NCBI RefSeq assembly: GCF_964275005.1
Contig: NC_092689.1
Location: 10,801,879 to 10,865,878, forward strand
Origin: Diadema setosum
Taxonomy: Eukaryota > Echinodermata > Echinoidea > Diadematoida > Diadematidae
DNA: 64,000 nucleotides
Direction of reading: 5' to 3'
The position numbers were made by a program, and so were the translations under genes. This document shows, piece after piece, positions 25,501-37,500 of the stretch. Each line of letters starts with the position of its first letter. Within the stretch, counting starts at the first letter, position 1. The notes under the pieces are model-generated. The model was not told the origin of the DNA. It saw only the letters and a program-made list of their open reading frames with translations, and did not search any database.

Positions 25501-28500
25501 GCATATTTTACAGAAAATGTAAATGTTGGCTTACATTTGTGAGTACTCCTTTGAGAATTCAGTCATAAGCACTTCTTCCACTTTACATTTCAATAAATGG
25601 GTTCAGTTATGCCAAAGTAGTTTCAGTTCCCTGTTGAGGATATGGGCCATCATGGTGACTCACCCCAAGAGAATCCTGTCCACTGCAACATTAGTTGTGG
25701 AGGACACCAGGACCTTCCAGGGAGTGGTCTGTGTGCCTCCATCATTGGACTCACTCTCGGCAAAGAGCTGAACAAGCAGCAGGATGGTGACAGCTAGGAG
25801 GTAGCTTTTTCCAGCACCAAATACTCCTACAGAAGGAGGTGGATTGGGGGGGTTACTCACAATACATTTTTTTTTTTTTTTTCAAATCACTAAGCTACTG
25901 AATATTCATAGGAAACTTTGCACTTTGGAGGTGGCTCTCACTCACACCAAATACAGAGGGGAACATTAATAACATAGCTGCCAACATACTAATATTGCTG
26001 GATTTCTTCAATTCACATATATATTTAGGTTTCATTCTCCTTTAGAATAAACAATGAAATGACAATCAGCTGTAGATTTAATGGGTCACACATCTTTTGA
26101 GCATATATTCAGATTAGTTTCATACCATGTATGAGAGTGATGGGAGGCTGTGAGCTGTCATTGTCTGTCTCGGCCGTCAACATTGCAGCAACTTGTTGCA
26201 GCGCCACTGCCTGGTCCTCATTCAGGTGGTAGGTGTCAATCATCTCATTGACAAGGTCAGTCTTAGGTGCAGATAAGAACATTTACAGTGGGTTACAGCG
26301 GTGGAAGAAGTATACAGCGATGCATTTCACTACCAATTTATCAATTTCCTTCTCCATTTAAGATAATTTCAAAATTGGAACATTACAATGACTACACTGA
26401 AAGTCTTAAGACTACATGATGGTTCTGTTCTTTCTATATACTACATAACCCAGTGTAATGCATACCTAAATGGATGACACGTCCAATCAGAACATCGCAG
26501 TTCTAATCTTTATTACAAGTTAATCACTCAAAAGGATAGAAACGGCACGAATATTGGAATTATTGAACACTGCTTAAAGGGTGGTAAAACTGAACTGAAC
26601 TGAGATATGTTGTGGTCAAACACAGGTGATGTATACTTCAGTGCTGTAATACACAACATGGGATGAAACTCACGATTCGTTCTGGGGTCACATTGAGTTG
26701 ATGCAAGTGGGCAGCTTTGCTAGCATGGCCGTGAAGGGAGTACCTTCTATCAGGAGCACTTGGTATGCTGCCATCACATCTAAACAGAAACAGAATTGTA
26801 AGGTAAATAATCACAGTAAATGAAACATTATTTTTGAGGGGATGAAAGAAAGTCATATTAGGGCTGTATGACGAAGCTTTAAGACAGGTAAGATTCTTGT
26901 TTAAAATTTTCCAGCACGATGGAGTTAATTATAATGAGACACCCTTCAGATGATGGACTTGTCAACACAAGAGGTACACAGACAGGAAAACATCATAGAC
27001 ACTGGACTGCTTTGTTTCACACTCTGCCTTCAAAAGTTATGTCACTACAAATCACTCACTGCTGAAATAGCACTTTGATTTGACCTTTTTTCGCCCATTT
27101 AACTCTCTTATTGCCTAATTATTAGTAAGAAATTCACAACCGAACTGACTAATCTTATTTACTAACTACAATGAAATATCAGTGGCAGACCACTTGATGG
27201 ATATAAATTCATGACAAAATGAAATTCACCCCCTGCACCACAACATCAGGGGTGTGAGAGTACTTGCAGAAAAAAAAAAAATCTGAAGAACACAAATCTG
27301 AAATCAGATTAAACTGAACTTTCTCATCCCTTACTGTACATACCCACTGGTCAAATGTGGAAGAAGAGGAAAGCTTCTTGGATTGACAAAGTCTTGGATG
27401 TTGTCCAGGTACGTCAACTCTGAGCTGACATTGGCTGCTAAGATGCCATATACAGTATCTGTACATGACAGCGTTGAGACAAAATTTGATCATTGGCAAA
27501 TAGTGGAAAAAACATGCTGCTACTCACCCAGTTGAATAAATAATCACAATGTAAATAAACATGTATGTACCACACATAAATACAATGAAGCAATGTACAT
27601 GTAGCAATGAAGCAATGAATTCATTTGCGCAATATCATACATTTTCTATATATGCAGAAGAGTTGACAATTCTATGATGCAAAAGAGTTAACGATATTAC
27701 GCATCAAATAGCATACTGGATACCTTGATTAGCATATCATACCTTTGCTGCGTACAGTCTGATTTGTATGTACAGAAACACATGAGCACTGGTCACTTTA
27801 GATGACAATGATACTAAAAATATTTGGTGACATTATAAAAAACGTGCCCTTTGATAATCTTTTAAATGAAGATAACTTTCTCTCAAATGATATCCTTTGA
27901 ATAAATCATGCAGTGAGCATGAATAGATGTGTATTATAAATGATCAAATTTCTATGTCTATACAAACTCTTACGGAAATAGCTTATCAAGTGAGTTTAAA
28001 AGTGTGTAATTTCAATTTATGTTTGCACCAATAAAAAAAAAAAATGACATGAATCTAAACAAATGCTAACCCGCTCTAAAAACTTGAAGATGTGATTGAA
28101 AACAATAATCATGAAACTAAACATATGGATGCGAGAACCTACAGCCAGAGGGCCAATTTGACGGTGAGTATCCCGTCAGGGGCTCAATCTCAATCTCATC
28201 GGAAGAGGAAGGTCCATGGTACACACTCTTGGCGGTGAAAGAACAGGCTGGGTCAAAGGTTAAATCCTGGCTGATAATCCAAAGGTCATCTGAAGAAAAC
28301 GATAGAAAGCAGACAGGTACCAACTCTGATCAAATCTTCTCTTTCCAAAAGTAGCAAAGTGTAGATGAAATGTTCATAACTGGGTGCAAATGAAGCATTA
28401 TATTTCATTTATCTTGTGAGAATATAAAGCTAAAGATGAAATAATAGCATAACAAAGCTAACCTTTGGCATATGTCGAAGAGTGCTCCTTTCGATGCAGT

Positions 28501-31500
28501 TTCAGAAAGATCCTCTTGGTGGCATTGTCTATCTGCTGTCCCCTGTGCCTTTTGCCATATGGCTGTAAAGGACCAAATTGTTGGAAATTAAACCTTACAC
28601 ACAGGTGAATGTATGAAACTATGTAATTCATTGACTTTGTCCTGTTAATATCTTTAATATTATGGTCTGTTGCTTTTGTTTTAAGTACAATATCCACTTA
28701 CATGACTGCAGAATAACAGCCTTTGGCAGAAATGGTTGAATTTTTTTTCTTAGATAAAACAAAACATTCTAAAACCTCTCAAAATTGAGTGAAAATCAAT
28801 TATCAGGTATGTAGCCTATTCAAGGCTGGTCTGCAGTTTCTCTAGGATGGGTGGAGTGATTGATTCTTTCAAAATACCGTCACACATGGCAAGAATTTTA
28901 TTTCCCAGGAATGAATTATGAAATATCCTTTAAAATCTAGCAAAAATGTTCGTCTCTTACTGTATTTTCATCTACTATGTAATCATCATAACATATATCT
29001 GAGTTACTGACTTAAATACAATGCAAATTGTTTGACTGATACACACACTTCATATCAGTTTACATTTTTAATGACAAGCTTCAGCTCTGAACATTTAACA
29101 TAAAGTACACAGTCTTTTTTGTTTGTTTGTTTGTTTGTTTGTTTTTTTGTCCTGATACAAATGGATGTGAGCTAGTGTGTTTAGCAAGCAGTGGACACTT
29201 GTGTAGAAAATCAGAAAAACTGCTAGGAAGGTGGTGTCAATGTGTCCAAACATTTTTACAGAAGGACTCACAAACTTTTTCCATACTTAACCCTAACTAG
29301 GCCGGGGGGGGGGGGCCTCCAAGGCCCCCCCCTCGACGTTCCGCGCGATGTATCGCTAACGCGAAAAGCTATCGCCGCGACGTTTCGTGACTTTTTTCTT
29401 TCGAGTCTCCCGCATCTTTTGACACTAAATTTGCGATACCCGGGCGCGCGGTTCCGAAGTTACGCATAAATATGTACATGCATGTCAGACCAAAAATTGC
29501 TCAAAAACGTGAATTTGTGTACAATTTCAATGCAAACTGTGCTTACAGGCAAATTTCATAAAAGCATGATTATTTTGAGGTTTTATGGATTAAAATCAAT
29601 TAATAACATATTTTCTTGTTCGGAACAATGTCACGGAAAAGTTTCATCGAAAAAACAATGAAAAACATAAAGTCGAAAAACAAAGAAATACATAAGAAAT
29701 TCAAAAAACAATAAAATACTTGGGAAATTTTTTTCTGATGGCGTAATTTTTTTCTCTTATATTTGCTCAGGACACTGAAAAGAATATTTCCACAAAAAAT
29801 GTGCCCATTTTGAGCTTTATTTAGTGATTTATACCGAATTGTCTGATTTCATGCATCATTACGCATAAATTAGCATAATTTAGCATAAATGATAATTTCT
29901 TTAAAATTCAACTTCATGGTACTTTAGATTACATCATAGGCAACGTGTGTGCCAATTTTCGTCGCGATCGCGCGGTCGACGGCCGAGATCTGGAGGGGGG
30001 GCCTGGGAGGCCCCCCCCCGGCTCTATGATCTACCTAAATAGCCCGGCCTAGTTAGGGTTAAGAAAATTGCCTGAAGTTTCCAGCCTTTATGAGCATTCA
30101 ACATGGCTAAATTTTCATTCTTAATTGTTTAATGATGAGGAAAATATGTACACAAGAACAGATTACTACATAAGAACTCTTGACCCTCTCTGAGTTGTTA
30201 TATTGGCAATATGAAGACAGATATCTATGTTTACCTATCATAGAAGATTAAAAAATATATTAAGTTTGTATCATTGTACATAGTTTAATGAAATAGTTAT
30301 GTGAGTTGGTATGAGAAATGATGTATTTACGGGAGCCCCTGGCAGTGATCTCTGACTGAGCCCACTCCTCTTGCTGAGGTAGCTCTCACAGTAGAGGTGC
30401 ACCCGGTGGGTCCTGGCAAACTTCTCCACACTGGCGGCATCAATTAGGGAGACTAGAGCTCTTTCTCTCTGACTGGCTGGGACTGATGAGGCTCCACTAG
30501 CTTGACTGGATGATGCTGCATGCTGGTCAGCCCATAGGAAGAACTGGACAAAAAGTGGAGGAAACAGAAGTAACCAGAACAAAATTCTTATGACAGTACA
30601 AACTTTCACCAGATTAAACTTTTGTACTTGGCTGTGTATGATAAATCTTGCGTGTTTTTAAATGCATAGACGGTCATGACAACCTCGCCAGCAACTTAAA
30701 CAGATCGCTGCTGCCACACTGGTAAAGGGCTTTGGTAGCACATACTACGGTAAAGGTAACTGGTCCACATTATGAATTTGCATGTTTTTTTTTTTTTTTT
30801 TCAAGCTAGTTTCATGTCACGAACACATACACACACACACATATTAAATAATTATGCTCTATACCTTGCACTGGTTCTCTCTGGGATTGTTGCATGCATA
30901 GAATATCCTGCCTTTGTTGGGACCTTCTTTCTTCACACAGACCATCTTGGCTGGCTGGCCATGCTTGCACAGAGGGTTGCTGGCTGTCTCCCCTGAACCA
31001 CTGGCCTGGAAGGAACCATGCCGTTGACCCCCAGATTCACAATATCTGGTGTATGCCGTCACATCAGTTTTGGCCATGCACGAGTGGTATCGGTGTGCGA
31101 CCTCAAACAGAATTATGTTGAGGTGTTCTGATGGGTAGGTAAGGAAAGTTCCAGGGTACATGCACGTCAGAATTTCACATAATGTTAATCAACATATAGC
31201 AAGTGAGAAAATAGATTGTACGAAAAGACTATTTATGATTGACAAGTCAGACATCATCCACAGTTCAATTATTCCATATCAAAACCACAAGGAAAGCAAT
31301 TTTTAATAGTTACTTTTGAAATTAACTATTAACAAAAGTCAAAGTGGAATCACTCTGTGATGCACATTTACATGTTATGGAATCAAATATCTTTCTGACT
31401 TTTCAAATGACCATGAGGTAAATGTATCAAAGAATTTTCAGCTGTAGGAATGATGAATTGTAGTCACCACTATGCAAGAAGAAGAAGAAGCAAGAGAACA

Positions 31501-34500
31501 CAAATACTTAGTAATATGTGACATAATACTACTCTTTGGAAGAGATAGCATTTTCCTCAACTTACCCTTCACTGCAGCAAGTAAAACTTGCTTGTATGTT
31601 GCTACATTTGGAAAGGAGACTGGTATCAGGACCCTTCTCTGTGGTATGGTGCTGGACTTCACTGTTGCAGCAGGAGGGAATCTGAGCTCACCACTTACAG
31701 CCATCTTCAGGTAGAAACCAATGCACATCACAAATTTTGAGTGGGAAAAAAATCCTCATCACACATTTTGATAGACTTTGAAGCAGAGGCACATATTGTA
31801 TCGTCAGTCAAATCTGCAATGAAAACCCTTCACTATTCACATTATATAAAGATGAGTTTCAGGACACTCGGTTTTAATGCTCCTTCCATTTTACTGAATG
31901 CTTTTTGCAACAAAAAGTTAAACTTTTTTAATGATCTTAGTACAATAACAGCAGTTTCATGAATTTCTTATTTTATTCCTGGTAGGAGCCACTACCTACA
32001 AAGTTGACTTGAAGAGTTTAATCATGGAGCTACCAAAAAGATGGAGTAACAACGAAGGCCACCAATATTACGTAACCCAACTACGAGCGGTCAGTTCTGA
32101 CAGACTTCAAAGCACCGCACTCGCTGGGACGGCTTAACTCGTCCCGCAGGGGATACTTTGGCAAACGATGCTCCGAGCCGCAAAAATGACGTCATACTCA
32201 CCGACATTGCACATACAATATAGTGCTGTATCGAGTCGAAAACTCGACTTGCAACAACATATGGCTGCACAAAACTTTGCTGAAGACCACGCGCATGCGC
32301 ATAATATCCACAGGCAAAACAGAGGAGATACCGAGTGCAGTGCACTTTGAACGAACTGAATTGGCCCATGAACAGCGAAGGTACTGTACAGTGTATTGTC
32401 GTCATGCTTTGTGACTGTGGCGAGTACATACCCTAAGAATAAAATTCTTAATAAAAATCCCTCACATTTCTCCACATATTTCAATATCTGTCCGTAAAGC
32501 TGACATTTGAAACCACAATCTTACGTAAGTGTTGACTGCGTACAATTGCGGACATTTTATCTATACCGTTGTGAAGCCAGCTGTTATTTGTCTTTGTGTT
32601 TGTTCGGGACAGCGTGACGGCCATTATTGATCGTGTCGAGAGTGCAGTGTTTGTTTACATGCCGGTCGTATCATATCGTGATTTACATACTAAACGACGG
32701 TATGACATGTTAAACAATTTGTTACACTGCAGATTCACTATTTGTAGCTATAATTAATTCAGAATCATGTTAAATCGAATATGCTCGAAGTCGACGGGGC
32801 AGTTGCAGTTTGTGTAGTCCCATGCATTGACGTTCCATGGTGGAACCATGGAGCTAGGTGGCTCCATGGTAAGAACCAGTTTGCGAACGCGCTGCGGATG
32901 ACGTCATTGTGCGTACGCACTGTCTCATCTGTCATCGCTCTCGCTCACGGGGGCTTAGCGAGGATTACTTTTTACGAGTCGGCTTCGAGCATCACTTCAA
33001 GACACCCAGTCGCGAGGATACATGGACATATTTCAGCCGCGGGCGGCAGCACGTAAACTCGCTTCCGAAGTTGCTACGAAGCGAAATGTGTGTGTGCGCA
33101 AGACATCCCTAAAGCAATGTATCGCGCTATAGTATCTCGTTTGCTCGCTTGATTGATCTGAGCGCGGGGAGTACGTTTTGTGTAATGTGAATTGAATGTA
33201 TGGTATACTGTATGTACTGTGTGATGCAATGTTCGCATATGAGCTATAGTAGCTAGCTGCCTATACTTGTACGACTACAGTGTAGGCCTACGCCTTCTCT
33301 TCATCGCACCGTCGATCGTCGTCAGTCGTTAACTACACTGTAATCGTCAGATCAGATTATATATAGGTAGGGTGGCCATCATGGACGATGACACATCGTC
33401 ATGGGTAGCGGATATTACCGCCGAGTTGTCCATTCTGAACGCGGACGATTGGGTCGGAGACCCTGTGTCTTGTGTAGCCCTACTACATATCGACCATACC
33501 ACCCTTATTGAAACCGACCGCGTATAATTCGCGCACTGAACACTTAGTACGCACTTCTCTGCGCGCAAAGCACATAAAAATGGATTGGCTTTGAATGTAG
33601 ATGAGGATGGTGTGGGAAAACGCGATTTATTCATTGTTCATTAATGGTTTTAATCAAGGACAAAATTTCGAATGAATATTTTCACCGAATCGTAATGACA
33701 GCACAATGTAATGTCTATGGAAGTTTCTAAAAGGCTTCTAAAAAGCTTCGTACAAACGGTGTTCAGTACAACTCGGTTTGCGTGCATTGTCAATGCAAAA
33801 ACAGCGGTCGATCCTATTAACGCGATTTACCGCGGAGAGCTGAAACGAGGCCACGCAAGTTCGTCGGCGATATTTTTGCACTGAAACTTCGAATCGAAAA
33901 CGGAACAACGGCATTTGATAGAGCTGGATTTTCTCAATCACGTAGGTCAAGTTTTTTTTTACGTGAATTTCAGTGTTAAATATTCTTATCAAGCAGATAA
34001 ACATTAGGCGGTCGATTAGTAGTAGGTCCAACCATACTTGCCCTGGCGTGTGTAAATTCAGGACGGGGACCGGAAGCGACTGTGCCCGTGCAGGGCCAAC
34101 GGCCACAGTTGCACTGCACAGTGTAACTGTGGCCGTGATAGAAGGGGGCCGTGCACCAACCGACATACCTTCAAGTCGAAGTAGGGCCTAAACTAGAATC
34201 TATTATTGTTAGATCTATCATCTTTGAACCTTTAGTTCCCCTGTTTAAACGTTAGAGTTCTACCAGATCTATTGGGTTAGACTACATGTATGATGGAGCT
34301 TGCGATAGATCTATTCATTTTTTTTTAAAATTTATTTGCAAATCCTAAATCATATTCTTGGGGAATTTGCATAACATGATTGATATGAAAAACTTCTCAT
34401 TTAATGGGACTAATGACATTAAACTGACCCAGCAAATGTCATTTCAATTACGGCATTATCATAATTTGACATAAATGAGAACGCGGAATTATACATAGAA

Positions 34501-37500
34501 AAATAGGCCTACTTGTCGATCAAACGCAAATGCCCTAAAGTTACTGATACTAGATTAGAAAAAGTCATTCCACTTCAATTACTGATTCATGTGTAGACTT
34601 CTACTTACACATCATCTGGATCTGGATTCCTTGAAGTTGTTGACTTGGCCAGCTGGGGTTGCTTGATTGGCGTAAGCCGTGGCAACACAATTCCACCGTG
34701 CATGTCGTAACACGAATTTGCACATTCTAAATAAAAATTCCTGCAAAACTGTTCATGCAACTCCAGCAAGTGGAAAGCAAAATTTTCATCGGCACGCTGA
34801 CGCTGCGAGCCTCCCCCTCTGGTCTCTTACTTGTCCTCCAGCTAAGAACACGTCTCTCTGCGTTCTCCACTCGTCGATAGCGTCAAACAAGTAGATACGT
34901 TGCCTCGAGTTGGACGGCTGTTTGATCTCCATTGTGAGGTTTCATTACTAAACCAAAGCCAAGGCTAAGCCGAAACAGTACAGCACTTTTTATTGCAAAC
35001 AGTACTCGCATACCACACACAATATTGATACTGACATACCGGTACCGACGACTTTCTATCAACTTTGTTATGTTACGATCCGGCCCAACGTACTGTAAGC
35101 TGTACGTATAACACATGCAGCTGACGCAGCAGACAACATTGCACGATGAGATCATAACAACCTGCCATATGGCCATATGCATTGCAACTTGCTATACATG
35201 AAGCTTAGAGTTTTAATATTTCTTCATCAAAGCATATTTATAAATACCAAATATTAAACAACGTAATATATGAATAATTTATGATATTGTTATATAATAT
35301 TTTCAGACATTTTTAAATATTATTGCCTAGATTGCTGAAATTGGCACCATAGTGCATATAAACAGAGACTGGAGCCAGATACGTACGTACGTACACCCTA
35401 CACAGCTCTCACTACTTGTTGTGTCGCGGACCGGGAGAGATTTTCATGCGCATGGCTGTTGTGCGGTTTTGTGCATGCACCCATTCGGCCCCATTCGGTA
35501 GGTATTCGGGCGTCCATGTTGAAATTACAGTGGACAGCTCACACGGCGCTCGTGCCCCATCAGGTTTTCGCTGGTGCGCTGCGTAGCGTCGTGTTCGGCA
35601 TTCGGTACGTACGGGGGTACAATAACGGGAGGAGCAGCTTGTCGTGCTTTTCTACTGAGCTGCGAATCGCCTGCGACGACCGGCTGCCTTTCAAAAGGAC
35701 CCCAACCGTTGTTACTCCATCTTTTTGGTAGCTCCATGGTTTAATCGATCTGAGGCCCAGTGTGTGAATACCACACATTAGAGCAAATTGGTGTAAAAAG
35801 GATCAACAAAGGAAAAGGATCAACAAATTTCAAATTGCATGTAGATATGTTTTTAGTTTCAGTTTCATATAAAAGACTGGATTCACAACAAACCTTGTGC
35901 TACAAACTAAATAAGTGATAAAATGCTCACATTTGATAAGGCAAGTTCTTTGATGACTGGCGTTCTGAAACTCTTGCTTGCAACTTTTGCTGACTGGGCT
36001 GTCATCTGCCCACTGGACAAGGGTTTTGCTACTGCCAGTGATGAGGTACAAGCTGGTCTGGCAAGACGAGATGGTCTAGGTAGCTGTCGATTGGAGGAAT
36101 GTACAGCTCGCATTGGTTCCCTTGCATTTTCTTCCACATTGTGGGCTGGCCATGTTTGATGAAGGAAAAAAGAAAGGAAAAGAGCATTCACATATGAATT
36201 AGCAATGTGTATCAATGCTGGATATCAAAATATCATCTAGCATTTGTTGAGATATGAAAAAATCTGATCTACCACACAAGATCTTTAACTAAAGTTTTAT
36301 ATTTTGTGGCTAATACTCTCTCTTCTCTTTCAAGTCCTTTTTTTATGATATCTCATCATGCATTACCTATGAAATGACATAGATTGTAAATAAGTAAAAT
36401 TTATTTGTAGTATTCATAAATGCATAATCAAAAGAGCTCTGCTGTTAAGTTAACAGTTTACACAGTGTGACAAACCGCACTTGCTTTGTGTGACATGATC
36501 ACTCTTGTGGGTATGGGTACCTTGGCTAATAGTTCCTAACCCAATGCTATCTTGACTTGGCCTTGCATCATCGGCAGTGTCTATTATGTAACATTCACAG
36601 GACCCTTCTGAAGGATGAAACTCTCCTACATCAAGTGTAAGATCAATTATCATTGGCTGCTTTCTATCATTGTGGGAGGAGCCATGCTGATCCATACATT
36701 GGTCTTGGTCTCCTCCAGAATCCATCAAATGATCCTTGTCTTCATCATATCCTGTTTGCATGCAATCATCTCTTGCATCTTCAAAGGCTGTGCCACAGTC
36801 ACTGTCACAGGTGCTGTTCTGAGAATGTTGTACCTCCAGTGTACCATGCTCTATATTTCTAGCATGCTGACATGGGGAAGATCTTGATGCTTTAGCTTCA
36901 ACCCCAAGTCTTGTGGGAAGAGTGGTTCCACATGGTGAGGCACCCTGTGAAGGAGCTACACACTCTCTTTGGCTGTGATCGAGTTTCTTAAAAATGTTTG
37001 GTATAGGTGTGTTCACACTCTCATCAGGTGGTTGCGCAATAAGTGGTCTTCGCTGCGAGTGTGGATTAATATTGCATCTCAGAATCTGAACATGCCTCCT
37101 GTTCTGCACACCTGCAGACCCACTAATGTCAGTTTGTTGACAACTTGATCTTTCGTGAGAATATTTTCTTTGGGATGGGGTTTTGAACGAGCCATGCTTG
37201 AAAATTGGACTCTCATCAAATGAAGCACTGGAAGTTTGTGAGGACAGCATCTCATCACAGACTGGTGAAACGTCACATCCAAGACAAGCTCTCGGGCACT
37301 GGATATCATTCTCATCATCTGGAATGATGTTGCATTCACTTGTACTTGACAGCAGATTTGTTCTCGATACAGGCCTTTGTCCAGAATGCTTTGGTGGCAT
37401 ATTCTGGGTTGCAGCATGCTGTTGCACATGTGCTACATTCAAGCAGGTGCTAGAGTCTTGCAATGCGACTGACTTCTGTGATTCTAGTGTACTGACCTCT

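Larger units (their letters stand above)
31705..35930. other. ZGRF1 intron 8 with CpG-richer promoter-like block
   Basis: The 4.2-kb intron is joined by phase-0 splice sites. From about 32.1 to 34.2 kb and again near 35.4-35.7 kb CpG dinucleotides are visibly more frequent than anywhere else in the gene. Features inside: plus-strand ATG 33381 with a 48-codon frame behind a TATATATA stretch; minus-strand ATG 34932 with a clean donor; the palindrome at 34099-34136; a TACGTACGTACGTAC run near 35384. No exon of ZGRF1 is needed here by phase. Confidence 0.5.

Noticed and set aside
28120-28143. Alternative exon 13 donor at AG|GTTCTC of ZGRF1
   Set aside because: It would leave phase 2 and read exon 14 out of frame; GGCT|GTAGGT keeps the conserved SSELTYLDNIQDF frame.
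32091-32484. 112-116-codon minus-strand frames in ZGRF1 intron 8
   Set aside because: Two overlapping frames of similar length with Cys-rich, domain-free products; no start context or splice support.
33738-34166. 142-codon minus-strand frame in ZGRF1 intron 8
   Set aside because: The longest unsplit frame in the CpG-richer block but with no recognisable motif; stop codons are rarer in such sequence, so length alone is weak evidence. No flanking splice sites fit ZGRF1.
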